The notes under the pieces are model-generated. The model worked only from the letters and a program-made list of their open reading frames with translations, did no database searches and was not told the DNA's origin. Positions 1-6,764 of a DNA stretch of 16,794 bases are shown here, piece by piece. How positions within the stretch are numbered: the stretch's first letter is position 1; each line of letters begins with the position of its first letter. The position numbers were made by a program, and so were the translations under genes. Source of the DNA: an uncultured Eubacteriales bacterium (lineage in GTDB: Bacteria > Bacillota > Clostridia > Oscillospirales > Acutalibacteraceae). The stretch covers positions 1 to 16,794 of the forward strand of contig CAKSDF010000027.1 in assembly GCA_934444695.1 (NCBI GenBank). Reading direction: 5' to 3'.

Positions 1-1247
1 CCTTTATCGCCCTTGTCTCCCTTATCTCCTTTGTCGCCCTTATCGCCTTTATCCCCGGTATCGCCTTTGTCTCCTTTGTCGCCCTTTTCGCCTGGGTCGC
101 CTTTTGCTCCGTCGATACCGTTTGTACCGTTAACTCCTTCGGCCTTAACGCCCGTGTCAAGCTCGCCGATCCACCAGTTGCCGTTTTCTCCTATAAAGGG
201 GGTCTTTCCGTCGGCTCCGTCCTTGCCGTCACTGCCGTTTTTTCCGTCGGTGCCGTTTGCACCGTCGATTCCGTTTGTTCCGTCGGCACCTTTGAGTACC
301 GAGAGATCGTAAAGATTAAGCCATATCCCGTCTCCCATATAACGCCACTGCAATATGTTTTCGTTTACACGGAATTCAGGCGTTTTTCCGTTTTCGCCGT
401 TTGTACCGTTTTCGCCGTTCTTTCCGGCGGGACCTTCAATATCCGCAAGAGCAACGAGATTTTGCCAATCCTCGCCCTCGTAACGCCACCGGATGTAAGT
501 ATCGTCTCTTTTTACCTCGATGTTCTTACCGTCGGCACCATCTTTTCCATCGGCGCCATCCTTACCGTCAGCACCGTCTTTACCGTCAGCACCGTCTTTA
601 CCGTCGGTGCCGTCTTTTCCGTTAACGCCGTCTTTTCCGTCGGCACCATCTTTGCCGTTAGCACCATCTTTACCGTCAACGCCGTCTTTTCCGTCAGTGC
701 CGTTCTTTCCGTCAACACCGTCTTTTCCGTCAGTGCCATTCTTGCCATCGATACCATTTGTACCGTTTATTCCATCCTTACCGTTGACGCCGTCTTTTCC
801 GTTAACACCGTTGGCACCATCTTTACCATTGGTGCCGTTCTTACCATCAATGCCGTTAGCACCGTCGGCACCGTTTTTCCCTTTGGTTCCGTCAGCGCCG
901 TCTTTACCGTCTATGCCGTTAACACCGTCATTTCCGTTAGTTCCGTCATTGCCGTTAGTTCCGTCGGTACCGTCCTGACCGTCGTTGCCGTCGCTTGCTT
1001 CATCACTTTTTTGCTCGGAAGCATTTCTTATTTCATCAAGGGAAACAAGATCCCGCCATTCGCTGTCACTTGCGTATTTCCACTGGATAGCCGTGCCGTT
1101 GTTTCGCACTTCCGGCAGTTTCGACGCCGATGCCGATGCGGCTTTTGCCGCCCTGCTCCAGCCCGTAGCCGCCACAATACACAGTGCCAGAAGCACCACG
1201 CACAGTGAGAAAAGAGTGCCCATAAACATTTTTTTGTAGTTTTTCAT
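1..1247 (-). CDS. Collagen-like repeat surface protein with interspersed Trp-rich modules (partial, 3' end outside window)
   Basis: An open minus-strand frame runs from ATG at 1245-1247 off the left edge, giving 415 visible codons. GGAGAAGG lies 4 nt before the ATG. Residues 1-9 are basic and 10-28 form a hydrophobic segment, a signal peptide or membrane anchor; no clear lipobox was seen. Residues about 87-238 are uninterrupted Gly-X-Y triplets rich in Asn, Asp and Lys (GKDGAD, GTNGND type). Short Trp modules of the form QWKY/RWRY-x4-5-W-x2-L-x2-L recur around W56, W254 and W301, and a distinct module with NGNWWIGELDTGVKA lies around W358-W359. After about residue 373 the triplets change to GDK/GEK. 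The Gly-X-Y pattern indicates a triple-helical stalk; an extracellular or cell-surface role is inferred. Highly repetitive DNA gives long serine/proline ORFs on the other strand that are not genes. The C-terminal anchor, if any, is not visible. Confidence 0.9.
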   Translation of the reverse strand, partial: MKNYKKMFMGTLFSLCVVLLALCIVAATGWSRAAKAASASASKLPEVRNNGTAIQWKYASDSEWRDLVSLDEIRNASEQKSDEASDGNDGQDGTDGTNGNDGTNGNDGVNGIDGKDGADGTKGKNGADGANGIDGKNGTNGKDGANGVNGKDGVNGKDGINGTNGIDGKNGTDGKDGVDGKNGTDGKDGVDGKDGANGKDGADGKDGVNGKDGTDGKDGADGKDGADGKDGADGKDGADGKNIEVKRDDTYIRWRYEGEDWQNLVALADIEGPAGKNGENGTNGENGKTPEFRVNENILQWRYMGDGIWLNLYDLSVLKGADGTNGIDGANGTDGKNGSDGKDGADGKTPFIGENGNWWIGELDTGVKAEGVNGTNGIDGAKGDPGEKGDKGDKGDTGDKGDKGDKGDKGDKGDK

Positions 1248-1349
1248 TTTGCCTTCTCCAATCAAAAATGTGTTGTATGTATTACGGCTGATATTGCACC
1301 CACCCACGCGCCGTCAGCGGGCAGTGAAATTTTTATTTTCTATATGCCA

Positions 1350-1381
1350 AACACCGCAATCTAAAAATCGATTGCAGTGTT
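1350..1381 (-). terminator. Hairpin just downstream of the TetR gene
   Basis: Twelve-base arms (AACACCGCAATC at 1350-1361 and GATTGCAGTGTT at 1370-1381) pair with one G-U wobble around an 8-nt loop, starting 5 nt after the TetR stop codon. On the minus strand no clean U-run follows; on the plus strand TTTAATTT follows. It is probably a terminator or mRNA 3' stabiliser separating TetR from the collagen-like gene. Confidence 0.5.
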
Positions 1382-1386
1382 TTAAT

Positions 1387-1977
1387 TTACTGATTATGCT
1401 CTTTTTCAGCTCTGCTTTTTTCCATAAACAGATTAACGCCCAACTTTAAAACATCCATCTGACTTCGCAGATAGTATTCGTCCTCAAACATGGCATAGTG
1501 CACGCAGGCCCGCACAAAAATAAATATGAGCGGAGTAATGGTGGTGTAGGGAATACCGAGCTTAGGCTCTAAAATCTTGGCATACTCGGTATATCTTTGA
1601 CCCACACCCTCAAAAAACTTTTTGCCGTGTTCTATGTATTTAGGCAGGGTGTATATCTGATACATCAGCCGATATTTCTTTCCGTGATTTTTCGCCGTCC
1701 AGTATGGGATCTCCTCGATAAAGCGCATAACATCGGCGGGATCCTTGGGCGCTTTTTCCATAAATTCATTCTCCACCTTGGACATACAGTAGGCGGTGGA
1801 TTCGATTATAAGCTGATCGAGATTTTCAAAATAAGAATAAAAATTGCCTCTTGTACAGCCGCAGGCGTCGGCCAGCATTTTAACGCCGGTACCGGTCAGC
1901 CCGTGCTCGGCATAACATTCAAAGCATTTTTCCATAATGATTTTTTTCTTTTGTTCGTGCAGTTGTTCTTTGCTCAT
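1387..1977 (-). CDS. TetR/AcrR family transcriptional regulator
   Basis: A 196-residue protein of typical TetR length. Residues about 10-58 form the N-terminal helix-turn-helix domain: helix 1 (KKKIIMEKCFECYAEHG), the turn region with VKMLADACGCTRGNFYSYF, then the usual ENLDQLI. The remainder is the helical ligand and dimer domain, with hydrophobic segments around residues 150-165. The ligand cannot be deduced. It is transcribed alone from a good promoter (2026-2054) overlapped downstream by a TGA/TCATT-type palindrome, so autorepression is likely. The collagen-like gene lies downstream in the same direction after a hairpin and could be a second target. The ATG has a GAGAAGGTGAAAAGG ribosome site immediately upstream. 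Confidence 0.92.
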   Translation of the reverse strand: MSKEQLHEQKKKIIMEKCFECYAEHGLTGTGVKMLADACGCTRGNFYSYFENLDQLIIESTAYCMSKVENEFMEKAPKDPADVMRFIEEIPYWTAKNHGKKYRLMYQIYTLPKYIEHGKKFFEGVGQRYTEYAKILEPKLGIPYTTITPLIFIFVRACVHYAMFEDEYYLRSQMDVLKLGVNLFMEKSRAEKEHNQ

Positions 1978-2004
1978 AAAAACCTTTTCACCTTCTCAAA
2001 TATG

Positions 2005-2018
2005 AATGACCGTTCATT
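2005..2018. promoter_or_regulatory. Probable TetR operator
   Basis: Inverted repeat AATGA-CCGT-TCATT (5-bp arms, 4-nt spacer), the form typical of TetR-family operators. It sits between the -10 box and the start codon of the TetR gene, over the expected transcription start, where binding would block its own promoter. The assignment rests on position and shape only. Confidence 0.65.
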
Positions 2019-2025
2019 TAACTAT

Positions 2026-2054
2026 ATTATATTACATCTTAAATAATAAAGCAA
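2026..2054 (-). promoter_or_regulatory. Sigma-A promoter of the TetR gene
   Basis: On the minus strand TTGCTT (2049-2054), a 17-bp spacer and a perfect TATAAT (2026-2031). The start codon lies about 50 bp downstream with the operator in between. Confidence 0.75.
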
Positions 2055-2294
2055 TAGAAAAAGCAATAAAATAATATAATTTTTGCGGTAAAATAATGAG
2101 AAAAAGAGAAGGCACACGGGACAAAAAAACCGCATACCTTCCTGCATTTAATTATAAAAGAGAATATTGCTTTGCCTTGTTCCGGGCATCGTTAGTTTAG
2201 CCTTTCCAACGTGCTCGGATTCAGATGTAACATTATCATTCTCATCCCGTTGTCGGACACATCCATGTACGGTATGCACAGCGAAATGCTTTAT
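2055..2294. other. Gene-free AT-rich spacer
   Basis: About 240 bp between the TetR promoter and the terminator of the glycosyltransferase gene. Short frames here have no ribosome site and no recognisable product. I see no further structured element. Confidence 0.6.
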
Positions 2295-2334
2295 AAAAAA
2301 ACAGCAGGCCTTGTTAATGCGCTCAAAGCCTGCC
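2294..2334 (-). terminator. Rho-independent terminator of the membrane glycosyltransferase gene
   Basis: Minus-strand stem GCAGGCTTTG / CAAGGCCTGC (2324-2333 with 2304-2313, one G-U pair), 10-nt loop, followed by TG and seven T. It lies 70 bp past the stop codon at 2404. Confidence 0.85.
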
Positions 2335-2403
2335 GTTTATTCTGTTCAATTAAAAGCTGATGGGGCGGTGTCCGTTTATCAAAGTGACTGCCGCATTTTT
2401 TAA

Positions 2404-3753
2404 TCAATTGCCGCTGGCCGGTTCAATGGTCTGATCGGATGTTATATCGGTTTCAACTTGATTATGCACATCGGCATCTTTTCTATCTTCAGCAGCGGGT
2501 TCCACGCTTCCTTCAATCATTGTGCGTTCTCTCTTTTTCTTGCTTTGCTCGGCCAAAACAGAGGATGTAACCGCCTTCTTTGCGTCAACGGTTTTGCTGT
2601 TTTTAACAAATTCGTAGGTAAAGAAGCCCCATAGTGCAAGATACACTGCCGACGGCCACACTCCGAAATCTGCAATATAGAACAGGTATCTGCCGTATGT
2701 CATACAGCTTAGCACCACCGAAGGAATCGCATATTTGATATACCTTTTATTAAGGAATGCCATCATTATAAGAATTATATCAAGCATATATGTGTAGCGT
2801 TCGTGCATCTCGGGAAGGAAGAGCAAAAGCGACCACAGGGTAAATGCCGCCACTCCCAAAAATCTTTCGGGTGTATCCATTTTCATCCTGCCGGACATAA
2901 TTACATAAAGGGCAAGACCGCATATCGCAAGGGTCAGCAGCATGGCGCAAATGTGAAGCTGTTCCCAGTTGTATGTAATTTGTTTGCATACAAGCACCCA
3001 AAAGCTAAGTGCGTTTTTATACATATCTTTATATGTTCCGCTCTGGGTCATATAGATCTTAAACGGTTCTAAAAGGTTTCGGCCGTAGAGATATCCGACA
3101 ATACCGGTCGACCAGAAAACCGCCACCGACAAAAGAAAATTCAAAATACTGAATCTCTTTTTATAGAAATAGTAGCAAATCATAAAGGGAAGAAGGAATG
3201 CCGCCTGGAACTTGAATCCGAGGGAAATTCCGAAAAAGACAAATCCCAATGTGTATTTTTCTTTATAGAAATAATACATCATCATTAAAAGGAAGAAGCA
3301 GTATATGGAATCGCACTGTCCCCAGTATCCCGAGTTGAAAACAACGGTGGGCAGCATCAGAATTATTGTATAGACAACGTTAAAGCGGAATTCATAGTTT
3401 TTGTTGTCGTAAAAAAGGCAGACAAACTTGGCAGTACCAAAGGCCAAAAGATAATCGAAGATTATCGATAGGAGTTTATAAAGATGTATGGAATTGCCCT
3501 TTAAGTAGGTCATAAGAGCGATGAGGGTCTGATAAAGAATGTTATAGTTACCCACCTGACTTTTAAGAGAGGCAAGCGATCCGCCCTCCTTTATCCTGTC
3601 AAACCATACCACAAGACAATATTTCATATCTCCGCTTATAAATTCAAATCCTACATATCTGGCAAAAAAGCCAATGAGGCTGATTATTATAAAAAACAAA
3701 ATGCCGCGGTTTTTTTCGATCCAGGACATAGCGATTTTTTCTATTTTGGTCAC
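2404..3753 (-). CDS. Gpi18-like GT-C family membrane glycosyltransferase
   Basis: A 449-residue polytopic membrane protein with about ten hydrophobic segments and a charged cytosolic tail from about residue 390. Its features match Gpi18-like (COG5542) transferases of the GT-C fold, which use polyprenyl-phosphate sugars: an early acidic loop (ISGDMKYCLVVWFD, about residues 39-52), GNYNILY soon after, SGYWGQCDSIY near residue 145, and FLPEMHERYTYM near residue 315. By analogy it would add a sugar to a lipid-linked or protein acceptor at the outer membrane face; donor and acceptor are unknown. The start is GTG at 3751-3753, supported by AAGGAAG 8 nt upstream and by a promoter at 3785-3813; an ATG eight codons in lacks such a site. 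It is a single-gene unit with its own promoter and terminator. Confidence 0.85.
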   Translation of the reverse strand: MTKIEKIAMSWIEKNRGILFFIIISLIGFFARYVGFEFISGDMKYCLVVWFDRIKEGGSLASLKSQVGNYNILYQTLIALMTYLKGNSIHLYKLLSIIFDYLLAFGTAKFVCLFYDNKNYEFRFNVVYTIILMLPTVVFNSGYWGQCDSIYCFFLLMMMYYFYKEKYTLGFVFFGISLGFKFQAAFLLPFMICYYFYKKRFSILNFLLSVAVFWSTGIVGYLYGRNLLEPFKIYMTQSGTYKDMYKNALSFWVLVCKQITYNWEQLHICAMLLTLAICGLALYVIMSGRMKMDTPERFLGVAAFTLWSLLLFLPEMHERYTYMLDIILIMMAFLNKRYIKYAIPSVVLSCMTYGRYLFYIADFGVWPSAVYLALWGFFTYEFVKNSKTVDAKKAVTSSVLAEQSKKKRERTMIEGSVEPAAEDRKDADVHNQVETDITSDQTIEPASGN

Positions 3754-3784
3754 TCAAAGCACTTCCTTAAAATATTTTTTTAAT

Positions 3785-3813
3785 ATCATATCATTTTTGC
3801 ATAAAAAAAGCAA
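3785..3813 (-). promoter_or_regulatory. Sigma-A promoter of the glycosyltransferase gene
   Basis: Minus strand TTGCTT (3808-3813), 17-bp spacer, TATGAT (3785-3790), about 30 bp before the GTG start. Confidence 0.7.
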
Positions 3814-4044
3814 TAATTTTAATATAAAAAGAAAAATAATGTAAAAAGCATCATCCGATGCCAATAAAAAAGCATCTGACCGATTTACGGCACAGGGGCT
3901 CCAATTGCCCGAGGCGGTTCAAACCGTATCAGATACCGTTATCAGAATATCACGGGTTGATATGTGTGTCAATACATTTTCTGCACATAATTCAACAAGC
4001 CCTTCTTGCGATGTTATCGGCAGATATTGCATTATGTGTTCGGC
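3814..4044. other. Gene-free spacer at the start of the accessory island
   Basis: No frame here has a convincing ribosome site or recognisable product. The sequence is AT-rich at first and then of mixed composition; nothing else was recognised. Confidence 0.5.
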
Positions 4045-4074
4045 AAAAAAGGACCTGCATAAATAGGTCTTTTT
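4045..4074. terminator. Bidirectional terminator hairpin, cassette copy 1 (imperfect)
   Basis: AAAAAAGGACCTG, a short loop, then AGGTC and TTTTT: an A-run/stem/T-run hairpin that works in either orientation. It is the most decayed of three related copies (others at 6066 and 7554), with the 3' arm two bases shorter. Confidence 0.6.
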
Positions 4075-4091
4075 GTGGAAAGTCGAAATTT

Positions 4092-4148
4092 TTAGCGGCC
4101 GGTCAGAAAGTCATCAATAAGATTGCAGAGAGATTGAAAAGATAACCG
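4092..4148 (-). pseudogene. C-terminal remnant of a DUF6514-like gene (copy beside terminator cassette 1)
   Basis: The minus strand reads SFQSLCNLIDDFLTGR then stop, with another stop directly upstream and no start codon. This matches the C-terminus of the two intact DUF6514-like proteins in this window (SSLKDLVDDFLSD and SSLSDLVDDFLSD). The stop codon lies at the same distance from the terminator cassette as in the remnant at 7603, so both appear to be relics of one gene-plus-terminator unit. Confidence 0.6.
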
Positions 4149-4212
4149 CACGGTTTAAGGACGCTGAGGCAATCAGCGCAGCTGACCGGAGGGAGTCACT
4201 GACAGAACCGTG
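4149..4212. other. Possible structured RNA element
   Basis: CACGGTT (4149-4155) pairs perfectly with AACCGTG (4206-4212), enclosing a second perfect hairpin CGCTGA / TCAGCG (4162-4167 with 4173-4178). No promoter or T-run assigns a strand. It could be a relic of a mobile element or a non-coding RNA. Confidence 0.3.
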
Positions 4213-4383
4213 TACGTGTGTTTTATAAAAAAACTTTGTTTTTCCGTAAAGGCTGTGTGTTACCCCTCACTCAGTTCTCGGCTTTGCCGAGATTACCTCA
4301 GCGGCGGTGCAGAATACGCCCGCTGCAATGCTTGATTTGTAAAGCGGTAAAGCCTGCCACGGTTAAAAATATTGCAAAAAATA

Positions 4384-4403
4384 AAGCTCGATAAAAATCG
4401 AGC
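4384..4403 (-). terminator. Rho-independent terminator of the 4501-4878 gene
   Basis: Perfect 7-bp stem GCTCGAT / ATCGAGC (4386-4392 with 4397-4403) with a 4-nt loop. On the minus strand it is followed by TTTATTTTTTG. It lies about 100 bp beyond the stop codon. A decayed relative of this sequence occurs near 8561-8580. Confidence 0.75.
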
Positions 4404-4500
4404 CTTATATTGATTTCATATAGTTTTTTATCTGCGCGGGGTTTTGCCTTTAATATAACGGCAGGCGCAGGAAAATCAACGCGCCTAAAAACCGCAACAA

Positions 4501-4878
4501 TTATTTTTCTGCAGATTGTTCCTTGGATTTTTCCCTCCAAAGTGACGGAAATACAAAGGTCAGCACAACTGCTTTTTCCACATTCTCGACCGAAAAATCA
4601 ATGCTTCTTGCAACGAGATCACAGAAAAGCGACCGAGAGGTAGTAGCAACTAATTCAGGCAGCATCATTTTACATATAACCGTGTTTTCACCGTTATCGT
4701 CCTCAACTTTAAAGGCTAAGCATTTTGCTTTGTTGTAATTGGCAATTAAGTCGATAGCCTCGCAATATTCGGCGAATATATCCAGTCGCTCATTGTCAAG
4801 TTCAAGACTCTCGCTATGTTCTTTTGAAAACGTGTCAATTACTTCCTTTGCCATATCAAAGCTGTTGGAATAGCCCAT
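4501..4878 (-). CDS. Hypothetical protein, 125 residues
   Basis: I do not recognise the family. ATG at 4876-4878 is preceded by a consensus GGAGG with 7-nt spacing, so expression is credible. The protein is acidic in its first half (KEHSESLELDNERLD) and probably soluble, with alternating hydrophobic strands around residues 54-62 and 100-110 and a charged lysine/glutamate tail (REKSKEQSAEK). No signal peptide or membrane segment is visible. It is a single-gene unit with its own terminator; no clear promoter was found, although TTGTCA/TTGTCG-like boxes lie at 4940-4965. It belongs to an island of small orphan genes, so transfer is likely. Confidence 0.7.
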   Translation of the reverse strand: MGYSNSFDMAKEVIDTFSKEHSESLELDNERLDIFAEYCEAIDLIANYNKAKCLAFKVEDDNGENTVICKMMLPELVATTSRSLFCDLVARSIDFSVENVEKAVVLTFVFPSLWREKSKEQSAEK

Positions 4879-5002
4879 GCTTTACCTCCTCCGTTTAGTA
4901 TTGATATAGGCTGTTCTCCAAATGATGCATTGTGCGACAATTTGAAAATTGCCAGACCATTGACAAATGATAGTCCGACAAAAAATACATACGCCTTAAC
5001 CG

Positions 5003-5401
5003 TCAGCAGAACCAGAACTGTATTCTGGTTTTATTGGTTTCGGATACTCCGATAGCTACACTGTCAGCGAGTTTTCTCACCGCGTCAAACACCTTTATAT
5101 CCGAGCCGCTGAACATAATGCGGTTGGCTTCTATTACAAGGCCGGCGTTTCCCGGAGGAGACGAAGGAAACGATCTGCGAATTAAGTCAAATTGACCAAG
5201 ACAAATCTGTTTAAGCATGCTGAACGCCTTGTAAAAACGTTCTGTTCTTTCCATGTTTCTTTTGCTGAGTCCCGGGCTGAGGTAATTGTCAGAATAAGAA
5301 AGCAGCTCATCGACAGCCATTGCTCCGGCGTCCTCGTCCCAGCAAAAATCTTCCGTTTCTTCCTTGCCTTTAATTTCGGTTCCGAGCCTTATGTAATCCA
5401 T
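5003..5401 (-). CDS. Hypothetical protein, 132 residues
   Basis: Not recognised. The start is ATG at 5399-5401 (MDYIRLGTEI), with AGAGG seven nt upstream. A longer frame begins upstream at 5437 but overlaps the -10 box of the promoter at 5428-5456, so it cannot be the true start. The N-terminal half is acidic (TEDFCWDEDAGAMAVDEL), the centre has LSPGLSKRNMERTERFYKAFSMLK, and the C-terminus is basic and aromatic (RIQFWFC). No membrane segment or signal peptide is seen. A 7-bp hairpin (ACCAGAA / TTCTGGT) lies over the last codons but has no T-run, so the transcript end is unclear. Length and context suggest a regulatory or phage-derived protein, but no function can be assigned. Confidence 0.7.
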   Translation of the reverse strand: MDYIRLGTEIKGKEETEDFCWDEDAGAMAVDELLSYSDNYLSPGLSKRNMERTERFYKAFSMLKQICLGQFDLIRRSFPSSPPGNAGLVIEANRIMFSGSDIKVFDAVRKLADSVAIGVSETNKTRIQFWFC

Positions 5402-5427
5402 AATATTACCTCTTTTACATTGGATAC

Positions 5428-5456
5428 ATTCTATCATAACACTTTGGAAATTTCAA
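5428..5456 (-). promoter_or_regulatory. Sigma-A promoter of the 5003-5401 gene
   Basis: Minus strand TTGAAA (5451-5456), 17-bp spacer, TAGAAT (5428-5433). Transcription would start about 20 bp before the ATG at 5401. Confidence 0.75.
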
Positions 5457-5757
5457 CAGGTTATTTGCAAAAAAACAGCGTAAAATTTATAAAACTCATT
5501 AATACCCGCCTCAAACAGACTTGGTTATAGGTGTCGATGCACAGTTTGCAAACCTTTCTTAATGCAAAATTACCGGATTATCTTTCCGAACATAGAAGAT
5601 TTAAATTTAAGAAAATAGAGCTAAATCAATGCACCGGTTAAAATATGTGGTTTTTGTTACGTGCGTAGGTTTGATGACTTGGCGGAATTTTCTGCGGATG
5701 AGAAAACCCATCCGCTTTATTGTGCATCAAATCAACAAGGCGGAAAATATTTTTAAG
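5457..5757. other. Gene-free spacer with a plus-strand hairpin
   Basis: No convincing gene. The only notable element is a perfect 7-bp stem GCGGATG / CATCCGC (5694-5700 with 5709-5715) followed on the plus strand by TTTATTG, a weak terminator-like structure with no identified gene upstream. Confidence 0.45.
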
Positions 5758-5897
5758 AAAAAAAGAGAAGCTCCCCCGGCAGTGGGCTAACGGTAGATAA
5801 GGTCACCGTAAGCCATAACGAAGCTACTTCCCGCGAAGGCTCCGAAGTTAGTGAGAAGCCGACAACAAAGGCCGGCAACTATTACGACATTGCCTCT
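5758..5897 (-). ncRNA. Candidate small RNA, about 140 nt
   Basis: A good minus-strand promoter (5904-5933) fires into a stretch without a credible reading frame that ends in seven T (5764 to 5758). The predicted transcript is rich in stems: GGCAA/TTGCC (5890-5894 with 5874-5878), a CTAACTTC/GAAGTAG-type stem with one bulge near 5825-5850, and a 10-bp stem with one mismatch, GGCTTACGGT/ACCGTTAGCC (5805-5814 with 5785-5794). GGGAAG near 5830 can pair with CTTCTC just before the T-run to give a long-range terminator stem. I could not match it to 6S, SRP, RNase P or tmRNA sequence. Boundaries are inferred from promoter and T-run. Confidence 0.55.
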
Positions 5898-5903
5898 AAA
5901 AGT

Positions 5904-5933
5904 AGTATACTTCGGTCAGATGAAAAAAGTCAA
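5904..5933 (-). promoter_or_regulatory. Promoter of the candidate small RNA
   Basis: Minus strand TTGACT (5928-5933), 18-bp spacer, TATACT (5904-5909). Confidence 0.65.
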
Positions 5934-6065
5934 GAAAAATTCGGAAATTCAAGAGGCCTTTCTTCCCAACTATCAAGCAACCCCGGTATCCGGTGCAGAA
6001 TGGGACCTACCAACAACACAAATATTTATTTGCTTGTTTTGGCGGTTTTCCGTTAAATATATAAC

Positions 6066-6097
6066 AAAAAAGGACCTGCATAAACAGTTCCTTTTTT
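6066..6097. terminator. Bidirectional terminator hairpin, cassette copy 2
   Basis: AAAAAAGGACCTG (6066-6078) pairs with CAGTTCCTTTTTT (6085-6097) with one mismatch. The A-run and T-run make it functional on both strands. The following 20 bp (GTGAAAAATCGAAATCTTTA) match cassettes 1 and 3. A minus-strand stop TAA at 6115-6117 aligns with those of the two remnants, but the codons before it are not recognisably DUF6514-like. Confidence 0.75.
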
Positions 6098-6117
6098 GTG
6101 AAAAATCGAAATCTTTA

Positions 6118-6361
6118 TTTGACAAAGGTGTTGAGCTTTTGTAGATGACGGTATACGTACCGACAACGTTATCTGATTATTCATCGGCACTTATCATGCA
6201 GCTTAAGCCAATTAGACTAACCGCACACACTCTCGCATTATACCGCGTGAAACCTTGTGTATCAGTGTACTGTGCAGCATCAAGATGCACTGTATTAAAC
6301 AACGCAGCAACGAACCGCACAAGCATTAATATTAACCGGCACAGTTTCTGTCTGTATAGAC
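6118..6361. other. Gene-free spacer downstream of DUF6514-like copy 1
   Basis: About 240 bp with no supported gene. The plus-strand frame here has no ribosome site. No terminator was found directly behind the DUF6514-like gene, so its transcript probably continues leftward to the cassette at 6066. Confidence 0.45.
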
Positions 6362-6616
6362 TTAAAGACCGTAGCAATCGGACAGAAAATCATCCACAAG
6401 GTCTTTTAGGGAGGAAAGGTCAAAATCGGCAGCCTTTAATTTCTTGGCGAACGATTTTAAAGCGGTGAGATCGTCGGTTATGTCCTCAATAACAACAATC
6501 TCGTTGCCCTTTGCAACTGTCAGACCAAAGGTTATGTAACCGCTGAGCTGTTCATCGGAAGGATGGCCTTCTAAAATTTCGATTTCCGCAATTCGTTCTT
6601 TTAGCATTTCTTTCAT
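6362..6616 (-). CDS. Small DUF6514-like protein, copy 1 (84 residues)
   Basis: The fold-like pattern GYITFGLTV...VIEDITDD...ALKSFAKKL...DLSSLKDLVDDFLSD resembles, from memory, the DUF6514 family of small Clostridia proteins of unknown function; this is not verified. ATG at 6614-6616 is chosen because GAGGAG lies 10 nt upstream (a GTG at 6619 has 7-nt spacing and is also possible). The longer frame to 6736 begins inside the -35 box and is ruled out. The protein is acidic and soluble. It is a single-gene unit with a near-consensus promoter and an 85-nt structured leader. A paralogue lies 1596 bp to the right at 7958-8212, about 83% identical, with the differences concentrated in the second half. 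Confidence 0.75.
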   Translation of the reverse strand: MKEMLKERIAEIEILEGHPSDEQLSGYITFGLTVAKGNEIVVIEDITDDLTALKSFAKKLKAADFDLSSLKDLVDDFLSDCYGL

Positions 6617-6701
6617 CACTTTTTCACTCCTCATTTTCAGTGAAATGCTCTCGATATGTTGGTGAATGTCTGTCCGCATATATCGTGAGACTACATCACT
6701 G
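6617..6701 (-). promoter_or_regulatory. Structured 5' leader of DUF6514-like copy 1
   Basis: From the predicted transcription start (about 6701), CAGTGA (6696-6701) can pair with TCACTG (6638-6643) just before the ribosome site. Nested inside is CGATAT (6680-6685) with ATATCG (6652-6657), extended by CTC/GAG across one A-A mismatch. The same stems exist in copy 2. Such nesting next to the GAGGAG site could control translation; the effector is unknown. Confidence 0.45.
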
Positions 6702-6707
6702 GATATA

Positions 6708-6736
6708 ATGATAACAACGCAGAATGAAAAAGTCAA
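6708..6736 (-). promoter_or_regulatory. Promoter of DUF6514-like copy 1
   Basis: Minus strand TTGACT (6731-6736), 17-bp spacer, TATCAT (6708-6713). An inverted repeat GTGAT-AAA-ATCAC lies just upstream near 6748-6760 but is broken in copy 2. Confidence 0.75.
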
Positions 6737-6764
6737 TAGTCCAGTGTGATTTTATCACGATTCT

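Noticed and set aside
1..1000. CRISPR-like array of short repeats
   Set aside because: Repeat units are in-frame multiples of nine bases with variable sequence, explained by Gly-X-Y coding.
13..1208. Long plus-strand serine/proline- or valine-rich frames across the left end
   Set aside because: They are frame shadows of the minus-strand Gly-X-Y repeats; they lack ribosome sites, and the minus frame has a signal segment and conserved modules.
5851..6144. Plus-strand 97-residue frame
   Set aside because: No ribosome site; it runs through the terminator cassette and is antisense to the small-RNA promoter.
6617..6736. Longer N-terminus (MTFSFCVVIIISS) for the DUF6514-like proteins, which would look like a signal peptide
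   Set aside because: It is encoded by the -35 to leader region, upstream of the expected transcription start.
6745..6762. GTGAT-AAA-ATCAC as an operator upstream of the DUF6514-like promoter
   Set aside because: The symmetry is lost in copy 2 although everything around it is conserved.
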